NCBI GenBank assembly: GCA_040255445.1
Contig: JBDZUZ010000012.1
Span: 1-47,969, forward strand
Source: JBDZUZ01 sp040255445
Lineage (GTDB): Bacteria > Planctomycetota > Phycisphaerae > Phycisphaerales > UBA1924
DNA: 47,969 nucleotides
Direction of reading: 5' to 3'
Position numbers and translations under genes: made by a program. Shown piece by piece: positions 41,057 through 47,969 of the stretch; position 1 is the stretch's first letter, and each line of letters starts with the position of its first letter. The notes under the pieces are model-generated. The model was given only the letters and a program-made list of their open reading frames with translations. It was not told the origin of the DNA and did not search any database.

Positions 41057-43762
41057 ATGGCGAAACGCTCGGGCAACTCGGGTCGCGGCGGTAAAGGCCG
41101 CGTCACACGCTCGTCCTACACGGCCGGCTCGGCCAAGGGCAAGCAGCTCGTCATCGTCGAGTCGCCCAGCAAGGCCAAGACGATCAACAAGTACCTGGGC
41201 AAGGACTACATCGTCCTCGCCAGCGTCGGGCACATCCGCGACCTGCCCAGCCGCAACCCCAAGGGCGTGAAGCGCCCCGTCCCCGGCGTCGATCTCGAGA
41301 AGGACTTCCGCCCCGACTACGAGGTCACCGAGGGCAAGGACAAACTGATCAGCGATCTGAAGCGTGCCGCCAAGGACGCCGCGGATGTCTGGTTCGCAAC
41401 CGACTTGGACCGCGAAGGGGAAGCCATCGCGTGGCACCTCGCACAGATCATGGGCGTCGAACCCAAAGAGGCCAAGCGGGTGATCTTCGCCGCGATCACC
41501 AAGAGCGAGATCGACAAGGCCTTCAACAACCCGCACCCGATCGATATGGACCGCGTGAACGCGCAGCAGGCGCGGCGAATCCTTGACCGCATCGTGGGCT
41601 ACCAGGTCTCGCCGCTCCTGTGGAAGAAGGTGGCGCGGGGGCTGTCGGCGGGGCGTGTGCAGTCTGTCGCCGTGCGGCTGGTCGTCGAGCGTGAGCGCGA
41701 GATCCGCGCCTTCATCCCCGAGGAATACTGGCAGATCGGGGCGAACTTCACGCCCGAGGTCGCCAAGGCCGCGGGCCTCGCCGAGCAGTGGTCGCGGATG
41801 ATGGCGGCCCGCGATGAGAAGGGCAACGCCCCGACGATCAAGAGCCAGAACGCTTGGCTGGGCGAGCACGGCGGTATCCGCGCTGAGCTCGTCGAGATCG
41901 GCGGCGAGAAGTTCGAACTCAAGGCCGGCGGTACGGAAGGCGATGCACCCGACCTCTCCGGCCGCGCCACCGAGATCGCCAGGCTCGCGGGCCTGACCGA
42001 CATCAAGTCGAGCGTGAAGGAAGACGCCAAGGCCAAGGGCCCGGCGAAGTTCGTCCGCTCGCTGACCGGCCGCGTCGACCCCTCGACCAAGTACACGATC
42101 ACCTCGATCGAGACCAAGCGCACCACGACGCGTCCGTCGCCGCCCTTCATCACCTCGACACTGCAGCAGGCCGCGAGCAGCCGCATGGGCTTCGCCGCGC
42201 AGCGCACGATGCGCACCGCGCAGCAGCTCTATGAAGGTATCGAGATCCCCGGCGAGGGCCCCGTTGGCCTCATCACCTACATGCGTACCGACTCGACGAA
42301 CCTCTCGAAGGAAGCTGTCGAGATGGCGCGTGGGTACATCAAGAAGGCCTACGGCGACAAGTACCTGCCGGAGAAGCCCAACAGCTACACGTCGTCGAAC
42401 AAGGCCGCGCAGGAAGCCCACGAGGCGATCCGCCCCACCAGCCTCGACTACCCGCCCGCGAAGGTGAAGAGCGCGCTCTCCGCCGACCAGTTCCGCCTCT
42501 ACCAGATCATCTGGGAGCGGTTCCTGGCCTGCCAGATGGTGCCGGCGCAGTGGGACTCGACCGCGGTGCTCATCACCGGCGGCAAGGACCCATCGCGTCC
42601 GCTCACCTTCCGCGCCACCGGCCGCGTGCTCGTGTTCGATGGCTTCTACAAGGCCACCGGCGTCCCTTCGGGCGGCGATGAGCAGAACCTGCCGAAGCTC
42701 ACGGAGAAGGCGCCGGTCGCGCCCTTCGCGATCGAACCCGCGCAGAAGTTCACCAGCCCGCCCGCCCGCTACAGCGAAGCCTCGCTAATCAAGGTGCTCG
42801 AGAGCGAGGGCATCGGCCGCCCCTCGACCTACGCCTCGATCATCGGCACCATCCAGGACCGCAGCTACGTCGAGCAGATCGACCGGCGCTTCTACGCGAC
42901 CGATCTGGGCGAGGTCGTCACCGACAAGCTCATCGAAGCCTTCCCGGGCATCATGGACCTGGGCTACACCCGCGACATGGAGTCGCAGCTCGACCAGGTC
43001 GAGGAAGAAAACCTCGACTGGGTCGAGATGCTCCGCAACTTCTACGGCCCCTTCGAGAAGGCCCTCGAGACCGCGGAAGAGACGCTCAAGCACGCCAAGG
43101 CCGAGGTCGTCCCCGCGCCCGAGGAGTACAAGTGCCCCGAGTGCGGCTCCTCGCTGGTGTACCGCTTCGGGAAGAACGGCCGCTTCCTCTCCTGCTCCCG
43201 CTATCCGGACTGCAAGCACGCCAGCCCGGTCGACCGCGAGGGCAAGCCCAAGCCCGCGGCGGAAACCGTCGATGTCGCCTGCCCCAAGTGCGGCGGACCG
43301 ATGACCAAGCGCGTCGGCCGCTTTGGGCCGTTCCTGGGCTGCGCCCGCTACGGCGACAAGAAGAACCCGTGCGACGGCATCCTCAACCTCGACAAGAAGG
43401 GCAAGGTCACCGCGCCCAGCCAGCCCCCGCTCGAGACCGACCTCCCCTGCCCCAAGTGCGAAGCGCCCCTCAACCTCCGCGGCGGGGCCCGCGGCCTCTG
43501 GCTGAGCTGCTCGCGCTTCCCCAAGTGCCGCGGCCGCGGCAAGTGGGCCGAGCTGCCCGAGGCCAAGCAGAAGGAACTCGAGGCGAGATTCGCCGAGCAC
43601 GAGAAGGCCAACCCGGTCCCGATCATCAAGACGCTCTCGGGCAAGCCGCTGACCGACAAGAACGGCAAGCCCCTGCCCGAGGCCCCCACCGCCACAGCGC
43701 TCGTGGAAGGCGGCGATGGCGAGAAGAGCCTCGAAGCGGTGGCGGACGAGATCGGCGTGTGA
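41057..43762 (+). CDS. topA: DNA topoisomerase I
   Basis: A 901-aa type IA topoisomerase that relaxes negative supercoils. The Toprim domain has IVESPSKAKTI (33-43) and DLDREGE (116-122). LSAGRVQSVAVRLV and the active-site Tyr408 in GLITYMRTDSTNLS follow, and GIGRPSTYASII is present. The C-terminus has three zinc ribbons (from about 693: CPECGSS, CPKCGGP, CPKCEAP, each with a second Cys pair). The N-terminal 28 residues are basic and extra. The catalytic Tyr is about 90 residues further on than in the E. coli enzyme because of an insertion at about 240-345, rich in charged residues. The ATG at 41057 is in a CT-rich leader without a clear Shine-Dalgarno. Confidence 0.95.
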   Translation: MAKRSGNSGRGGKGRVTRSSYTAGSAKGKQLVIVESPSKAKTINKYLGKDYIVLASVGHIRDLPSRNPKGVKRPVPGVDLEKDFRPDYEVTEGKDKLISDLKRAAKDAADVWFATDLDREGEAIAWHLAQIMGVEPKEAKRVIFAAITKSEIDKAFNNPHPIDMDRVNAQQARRILDRIVGYQVSPLLWKKVARGLSAGRVQSVAVRLVVEREREIRAFIPEEYWQIGANFTPEVAKAAGLAEQWSRMMAARDEKGNAPTIKSQNAWLGEHGGIRAELVEIGGEKFELKAGGTEGDAPDLSGRATEIARLAGLTDIKSSVKEDAKAKGPAKFVRSLTGRVDPSTKYTITSIETKRTTTRPSPPFITSTLQQAASSRMGFAAQRTMRTAQQLYEGIEIPGEGPVGLITYMRTDSTNLSKEAVEMARGYIKKAYGDKYLPEKPNSYTSSNKAAQEAHEAIRPTSLDYPPAKVKSALSADQFRLYQIIWERFLACQMVPAQWDSTAVLITGGKDPSRPLTFRATGRVLVFDGFYKATGVPSGGDEQNLPKLTEKAPVAPFAIEPAQKFTSPPARYSEASLIKVLESEGIGRPSTYASIIGTIQDRSYVEQIDRRFYATDLGEVVTDKLIEAFPGIMDLGYTRDMESQLDQVEEENLDWVEMLRNFYGPFEKALETAEETLKHAKAEVVPAPEEYKCPECGSSLVYRFGKNGRFLSCSRYPDCKHASPVDREGKPKPAAETVDVACPKCGGPMTKRVGRFGPFLGCARYGDKKNPCDGILNLDKKGKVTAPSQPPLETDLPCPKCEAPLNLRGGARGLWLSCSRFPKCRGRGKWAELPEAKQKELEARFAEHEKANPVPIIKTLSGKPLTDKNGKPLPEAPTATALVEGGDGEKSLEAVADEIGV

Positions 43763-43781
43763 TGACGGTCTCACGGGCGGC

Positions 43782-43810
43782 ATGACATGACGGCGCGGGT
43801 GCGGTACCCT
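43782..43810 (+). promoter_or_regulatory. Promoter of the ClC gene
   Basis: ATGACA (5 of 6 to TTGACA), exactly 17 bp, then TACCCT (3 of 6), 11 nt before the ATG at 43822. The leader would be about 5 nt with no room for a Shine-Dalgarno. Confidence 0.5.
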
Positions 43811-43821
43811 GCCTTCACCCG

Positions 43822-45657
43822 ATGCCCAATGCGCTGACGCGACCGATCGACACCTTTATCAAGCGGCTGCAACTGCAGCGTGAGTGGGGTCTGATCGTTC
43901 TGGGCGCGGTGACGGGCACGGTCACGGGCCTCGCGGCGGTCGGGTTCGCGTGGGCGCTGCACGCGGTCGAACACTGGGCCGGCGAGTTCGCGAAGTCGAC
44001 ACCCCTCTGGGTGCTGCCGCTGGTGCCGATGATCGGCGCGCTGCTCACAGGAATCGTCATCTACTTCTTCGCGAGCGATGCCCGCGGCCACGGTGTGCCG
44101 CAGGTGATCAGCGCGGTGGCGACCAAGGCCGGCGTGATCCGGCCGCGGGTGGGCATCGTCAAGGCCATCGCATCGATCCTGACGGTCGGCTCGGGCGGGT
44201 CGTCGGGCGCGGAAGGACCGATCGTGCAGGTCGGTTCGACGATCGGTTCCGCGATCGGGCAGCTGTTACACGTCAACCGCGAACGCATGCAGACGCTGGT
44301 CGGCTGCGGCGCGGCGGCGGGGATCGCCTCCATCTTCAATGCGCCGATCGCGGGTGTCTTCTTCGTGCTCGAAGTGATCCTCCGCGACTTCTCCGTGCGG
44401 ATGTTCACGCCGATCGTCGTGGCATCGGTGTTCTCGAGCGCGATCACGCAGCTCGTGCTCGGCGGACGGAACGAAGCGATCTTCCCGACCACCGAGGCGC
44501 TGCACGACTACGCCTTCCTCCCCGCCGAGATCCCCAGCTTCGTCCTGCTGGGCCTGACCTGCGCCGCCGCGGCGATCGGTTTCTCGCGGATGCTCCACAA
44601 AGGCGAGGACCTCTTCGCGCGCTCGCGCATCCATCCGATCGTGCGGCCCGTCGCCGGCGCTTTCATGCTCGGCGTCCTGGGCATCGGCTTCGTGCTGCTG
44701 CAGCAGTCGCAGGGCGGGCCGGTCGCGGGCAGCGAGATCCCGCCCTTCTTCGGCAACGGCTACGGCCCGATCCAGGAGCTGCTCGCGCCCTCGAGCTACA
44801 TCAAGGGCAGCGAGACCGAGCACATCCTGACTTCGAGCATCCTGCTGCTCGTTGCACTCGCGATCGGCAAGTCCCTCGCAACAACGTTTACTCTCGGCTC
44901 GGGCGGCTCGGGCGGCACGTTCGCGCCCTCGCTCTTCATCGGCGCGGCCACGGGCGCCGCTTTCGGCATGGTGCTGGACCGCCTGGGCCTGATCCCCGAG
45001 GGCGGCACGCCCGCGCTCCACGCCCTGGTCGGCATGGCCGCGGTCTTCGCCGCGGCGGCCCACGCCCCGATGACCGCGATCCTCATCGTGCTCGAACTCA
45101 CCCGCGATGTCTACGTGCTGCTGCCGCTGATGCTCACCTCGGTCATCGCGACCGTGCTGGCGCAGCTCATCGACCGCGACTCGATCTACACGTTCCGCCT
45201 GCGGCAGGCCGGCCTCGCCGTCGGCTCGGCCCGCGACCTCACGCTGATGCGCCGCATCGCGATCTCGACCGTGCGCCTCACGCCGCTGCCTGCGGGGAAG
45301 GTCTACCCCAGCGACCCGCTCAAGAAACTCATCGACCTGCAGGCCGAGCACCACATCCCCGACTTCGCCGTGGTCGATACCGAGGGGCGGTATGTTGGCA
45401 TGGTGACGGGCGCCGACATCCGCGCTGCCCTCATCGACCGCGAGGCGATCCCGCTCCTGCTCGTCGCCGAACTGGTCCGCTCCGATCTGCCGACCATCTC
45501 GCCCGAGGAGACGCTCGACGCCGCGCTCGAGAAGTTCGCAGCGCACGATGTCGCCAGCCTCGCGCTCATCGCGGACCCCCGCGCCGGCCGCCCGGCGGGC
45601 CTCATCACCCGCGCCAGCGTGATGGCCCGCTACCAGGAAGCGCTCCGCGAAGATTGA
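43822..45657 (+). CDS. ClC-family chloride channel/transporter with CBS pair
   Basis: A 611-aa inner-membrane anion channel or H+/Cl- exchanger. The ClC core (about 20-455) has GSGGSSGAEGP (123-133), the equivalent of GSGIP plus G(K/R)EGP, with gating Glu131 kept but Ala in place of the usual Arg/Lys. The second selectivity segment is SGGSGGTFAPSLFIG (near 365-380). CBS domains follow (about 480-600; IPDFAVVDTEGRYVGMVTGADI and VASLALIADPRAGRPAGLITR), which bind nucleotides in relatives. Transport type (channel or exchanger) is uncertain. It is 59 bp after topA in the same direction, with a promoter of its own. Confidence 0.92.
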   Translation: MPNALTRPIDTFIKRLQLQREWGLIVLGAVTGTVTGLAAVGFAWALHAVEHWAGEFAKSTPLWVLPLVPMIGALLTGIVIYFFASDARGHGVPQVISAVATKAGVIRPRVGIVKAIASILTVGSGGSSGAEGPIVQVGSTIGSAIGQLLHVNRERMQTLVGCGAAAGIASIFNAPIAGVFFVLEVILRDFSVRMFTPIVVASVFSSAITQLVLGGRNEAIFPTTEALHDYAFLPAEIPSFVLLGLTCAAAAIGFSRMLHKGEDLFARSRIHPIVRPVAGAFMLGVLGIGFVLLQQSQGGPVAGSEIPPFFGNGYGPIQELLAPSSYIKGSETEHILTSSILLLVALAIGKSLATTFTLGSGGSGGTFAPSLFIGAATGAAFGMVLDRLGLIPEGGTPALHALVGMAAVFAAAAHAPMTAILIVLELTRDVYVLLPLMLTSVIATVLAQLIDRDSIYTFRLRQAGLAVGSARDLTLMRRIAISTVRLTPLPAGKVYPSDPLKKLIDLQAEHHIPDFAVVDTEGRYVGMVTGADIRAALIDREAIPLLLVAELVRSDLPTISPEETLDAALEKFAAHDVASLALIADPRAGRPAGLITRASVMARYQEALRED

Positions 45658-45685
45658 TCGATGACCGCCGACCGGTACACGCTCT

Positions 45686-46318
45686 TCACCGCATCCGCCC
45701 GCGGCGCGGCTCCCGCCAGAACACCGCGATGAACGCCGCGGCGAGGATGCACCCGGTCAGGTTCGAGACCAGATCCCAGCCGGTGTTCACATACCCGCCC
45801 ACATTCGTGTTCGGGATCATCATGACCGCGGCGAACTCGACGACCTCGTTGATCGCGCCCAGGCCCATGCCGATGCAGATCATGCCGATCAGCACGCCAA
45901 AGGTCGGTGTGAGCGTGTACCGCGTTGCCGCGCGGAGCGCTTCCCACGAGGCGATCGTCGCCGCGAAGAAGCCGAAGGCGTGCGTCCACTGATCGTACTT
46001 GGGGAACCACGCGAACGGCCGGAAGTTGTAGAGCACGTTGTGCGCAGCGCCCTCCGCCGGCGGGCTGCTGGCCATCAGATCATCCGGGATCGGCATGTTG
46101 CCCCCCGCCATGTGCAGCCCGCCCCAGATCGCCAGCAGCCAGAGCGCCAGGTTGGAGAGCCCGACGCGCGCGTGCATCCACGCCACCAGCCCGATGCACA
46201 GCAGCATGACGATGCCGTAGAAGATGAACTCTTTGTTGCCGTTCAGCAGGGCGTACCCGCCGAAGCCGGCCATGTAGAGAGCGACAAACGCGGTAAGCCC
46301 GGGGTGCTTGCGGATCAT
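45686..46318 (-). CDS. DUF2238/YjdF-like membrane protein
   Basis: A 210-aa integral membrane protein with about six helices (about 7-24, 31-47, 54-72, 110-128, 135-160 and 180-200). NKEFIFYGIVML, WTHAFGFFAATIASWEAL, the GMGLGAINEVVEF segment and NTGWDLVSNLTGCILAA match the pattern of YjdF (DUF2238), where an Asp in the last helix region is conserved. The function of that family is unknown. The ATG at 46318 has TACGCT 7 nt upstream and no Shine-Dalgarno. It lies 48 bp downstream of uvrC on the same strand and is convergent with the ClC gene. Confidence 0.75.
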   Translation of the reverse strand: MIRKHPGLTAFVALYMAGFGGYALLNGNKEFIFYGIVMLLCIGLVAWMHARVGLSNLALWLLAIWGGLHMAGGNMPIPDDLMASSPPAEGAAHNVLYNFRPFAWFPKYDQWTHAFGFFAATIASWEALRAATRYTLTPTFGVLIGMICIGMGLGAINEVVEFAAVMMIPNTNVGGYVNTGWDLVSNLTGCILAAAFIAVFWREPRRGRMR

Positions 46319-46325
46319 GTCCGGG

Positions 46326-46331
46326 AGCGTA
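46326..46331 (-). promoter_or_regulatory. -10-like TACGCT close to a start codon
   Basis: Minus-strand TACGCT, 7 nt, then ATG at 46318. Same geometry as at 1508, 21196 and 29563. Confidence 0.4.
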
Positions 46332-46366
46332 GCGGCGCGGGCGCCGCTTCACCGCACCTGCCCCGC

Positions 46367-47767
46367 TCACTCCTCCAGCGTCTTCTTCCGCCGCAGGATG
46401 TGGTGGTAGTGCTGGGCGAAGCGGTGCGCCTCATCGCGGATCGCCTGGCAGAGCCGCAGCCCCGCGTTCTCCCGCCCCAGCCGCACCGGCTCGGACGCCC
46501 GCTGGATGTAGATCAATTCCTCCTTCTTCGCGAGGCTGATCACCATCGGCGGCTGGATGTCGAGCGAGTCGAAGGCCTCGAGCGCGGCGTGAAGCTGTCC
46601 CAGCCCGCCGTCGATCAGGATGACATCCGGGTAGAGCTCCTGCCCGCTGCCCGCCTCGCGATATCTCCTGCTCACCACCTCGCGGATCGCGCTGTAGTCG
46701 TCGTTGCTGACCGTCTGGATGCGGTAGCGGCGGTACTGGTCCTTGAACGGCCGCCCATCGATGAAGCAGACCTTGCTGCCAACCGTCTCGCCGCCCTTGA
46801 GGTGCGCAATGTCGATGCCCTCGATGCAGCGGATCGGCTGATCGATTCCCAGCGTCTTCTGCAGACTCCGCAGCGATTTGTCGGGCTCGATGATGATCGC
46901 CTCGGTCTCGGGCTGCCACCTGTCGGCACGATCGGCCCGGTGATCGAGCCGCTGGATCGCCGCGATCTGATCGCGAAGCGATGCCGCCTTCTCGAACTTC
47001 AGGTCCTTCGACGCCGCCTTCATCTCATCCTCAAGCTCGCGAAGCATCTGGCTGCGCTTCGATCCCAGGAACCGCACAAAGCGGTCGATGTCCTCGCGGT
47101 ACTCGACAACGCCGATCTTCTCAGCGCACGGCGCGGTGCACTGCCCGATCGAGTACAAGAGGCACGGCCGGAAGTACTTGTTCTTCTCGTCGCCCTCGAC
47201 GATGTCGAGCTTGCAGGTGCGGAACTTGAAGACCCGCTGCAGGATCTGCACCGCCTCCCGCAGCGCTCCCGCGTTCGTAAATGGGCCGAAGATCTTCGCG
47301 CCCTTGATCGAGGGGTCCGAGGGGTTCCGCGTCACGAACACCCGCGGGTAATCCTCCCGCTGCGTCACCGCCAGGTACGGGAAGGTCTTGTCATCCGTCA
47401 GCCGCACGTTGAACCGCGGCCGCGTGTCCTTGATCAGGCGGTTCTCGGTGAGCAGCGCCTCCCACTCGCTCTCACAGAGCAGCACCTCGAAGTCGTGCAC
47501 GACCTCCAGCATCGGCCCCTTCTTGGGGCCAAGCTCCGCCGAGGGCACGAAGTAGGACGACACCCGGTCGGGCAGGTTGAGCGCTTTGCCGACGTACAAC
47601 ACCACGCCCTTGTGGTCCTTCATCAGGTACACACCGGGCGACTTGGCGAGCAGCCGGGATTTCTTCAGGAGCCGATTGAGGCGTTCCTCGCGGTCCTCAG
47701 TCCCCCACGCGGGAGGCGGGAGATCGGGCCGGTCGGGCGACCCCGGGCTCGGGGTGTCTTCGGGCAC
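46367..47767 (-). CDS. uvrC: UvrC-type excinuclease subunit lacking the HhH tail
   Basis: A 466-aa protein, shorter than the usual 600 or so. The N-terminal GIY-YIG nuclease (SPGVYLMKD at 43-51, YVGKALNL at 58-65) makes the 3' incision in nucleotide-excision repair. Then a UvrB-binding UVR helix pair (LEDEMKAASKDLKFEKAASL) and the RNase H-like 5'-incision domain (IEGIDIAHLKG, DGRPFKDQYRRYRI, PDVILIDGGLGQL with Asp). It ends at HHILRRKKTLEE, where most UvrCs continue into the helix-hairpin-helix pair. The start is read as GTG at 47767, 5 nt after TAAAGT; an in-frame ATG further upstream (47878) would overlap the preceding gene. Upstream of the DUF2238-like gene on the same strand. Confidence 0.88.
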   Translation of the reverse strand: MPEDTPSPGSPDRPDLPPPAWGTEDREERLNRLLKKSRLLAKSPGVYLMKDHKGVVLYVGKALNLPDRVSSYFVPSAELGPKKGPMLEVVHDFEVLLCESEWEALLTENRLIKDTRPRFNVRLTDDKTFPYLAVTQREDYPRVFVTRNPSDPSIKGAKIFGPFTNAGALREAVQILQRVFKFRTCKLDIVEGDEKNKYFRPCLLYSIGQCTAPCAEKIGVVEYREDIDRFVRFLGSKRSQMLRELEDEMKAASKDLKFEKAASLRDQIAAIQRLDHRADRADRWQPETEAIIIEPDKSLRSLQKTLGIDQPIRCIEGIDIAHLKGGETVGSKVCFIDGRPFKDQYRRYRIQTVSNDDYSAIREVVSRRYREAGSGQELYPDVILIDGGLGQLHAALEAFDSLDIQPPMVISLAKKEELIYIQRASEPVRLGRENAGLRLCQAIRDEAHRFAQHYHHILRRKKTLEE

Positions 47768-47772
47768 ACCGG

Positions 47773-47778
47773 ACTTTA
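47773..47778 (-). promoter_or_regulatory. -10-like TAAAGT close to the uvrC start
   Basis: Minus-strand TAAAGT, 5 nt, then GTG at 47767. Another candidate for a leaderless start; no Shine-Dalgarno. Confidence 0.35.
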
Positions 47779-47817
47779 GGAGGCCGCCGGCAGCGTCCGC
47801 CGAACGGCATACCGCTG

Positions 47818-47969
47818 TCAGGCCGCGAGATCGATATCGTCGTCGTTCGCCGCGGGGTCGTCGAACATCCCGCTCCACTTGTCCTTGGGTTGGTGGCGGT
47901 TGTGGGTCTTGACCACACGCGCCAGCTGCGCCCCGATGGGCGCGTCAGCTTCGTCGGCCACGACGCGCT
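47818..47969 (-). CDS. 3' end of a gene running off the window
   Basis: The last 50 codons of a minus-strand frame, open to the window edge. The visible end includes IGAQLARVVKTHNRHQPKDK and finishes in an acidic tail, DDDIDLAA. It stops 50 nt before the uvrC start, so the two may form an operon. Too little is visible to name it. The frame on the opposite strand is open too, so confidence is moderate. Confidence 0.5.
   Translation of the reverse strand, partial: RVVADEADAPIGAQLARVVKTHNRHQPKDKWSGMFDDPAANDDDIDLAA

Noticed and set aside
40913..42421. Minus-strand open frame of 502 codons opposite topA
   Set aside because: Antisense to conserved Toprim and catalytic motifs of TopA; no homology features.
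43884..45992. Plus-strand open frame of 702 codons overlapping the ClC gene
   Set aside because: Out-of-frame shadow of the ClC coding region; Arg/Gly-rich without membrane segments.
1..47969. CRISPR arrays, tRNA or rRNA genes
   Set aside because: No regularly spaced identical repeats; no T-loop/anticodon arrangement or rRNA segment was recognised on either strand by eye.

Overview
The window looks like part of a draft or metagenome-assembled genome of a planctomycete, most likely a member of the Phycisphaerae. The evidence is a high-GC sequence with strong GC bias at third codon positions, five secreted proteins ending in the planctomycete-style dockerin tag (two DxDxSGGxDGDD loops, last residues Gly-Cys), a PEP-CTERM-like 'PAPGS' sorting tail, a run of prepilin-like proteins, and many short hairpin repeats between genes. 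Two 10-N scaffold gaps (20894-20903 and 34579-34588) lie inside genes. No rRNA, tRNA, CRISPR array, integrase or transposase gene was seen.

Layout. 1-1.6 kb: a terminator from a gene left of the window, two related orphan ORFs (212-553 and 1144-1500, both minus), and a small membrane protein between them; one orphan ORF is bracketed by a directly repeated 46-bp hairpin. 1.6-4.9 kb: three tandem prepilin-like paralogues on the minus strand behind one promoter. 5.2-16.1 kb: four large secreted dockerin-tagged proteins in two convergent pairs; each pair is separated by an inverted array of an 8-bp repeat. 16.4-24.2 kb: a secreted C39-like protein, a small membrane protein, an M20 amidohydrolase, tRNA-dihydrouridine synthase, a lipoprotein, a LmbE/PIG-L deacetylase, a 159-bp inverted-repeat element and MgtE. 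24.4-29.5 kb: a tandem PH-domain membrane protein, a P1B-type metal ATPase flanked by hairpins of one family, and GpsA. 29.6-35.4 kb: two translationally coupled lipoprotein hydrolase paralogues and an M14 carboxypeptidase-like lipoprotein. 35.4-38.5 kb: a minus-strand overlapping operon (S1/P1-like nuclease, zinc-ribbon membrane protein, BEM46-like hydrolase) and a small two-TM protein. 39.0-45.7 kb: a fifth dockerin-tagged protein, then miaA, topA and a ClC transporter. 45.7 kb to the end: a DUF2238/YjdF-like membrane protein, a short UvrC, and the end of another gene, all minus.

How it fits together. Housekeeping genes (dus, mgtE, gpsA, miaA, topA, uvrC) are interspersed with a large secreted and cell-surface repertoire: dockerin-tagged beta-helix and lectin proteins, lipoprotein hydrolases, a carboxypeptidase and a nuclease. 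This suggests an organism that attaches to and digests polymers or debris outside the cell, but no substrate can be read from the sequence. Two patterns stand out. Octamer inverted arrays sit at three convergent gene ends. Several genes without a Shine-Dalgarno have a -10-like hexamer 5-8 nt before the start codon, which suggests leaderless transcription.
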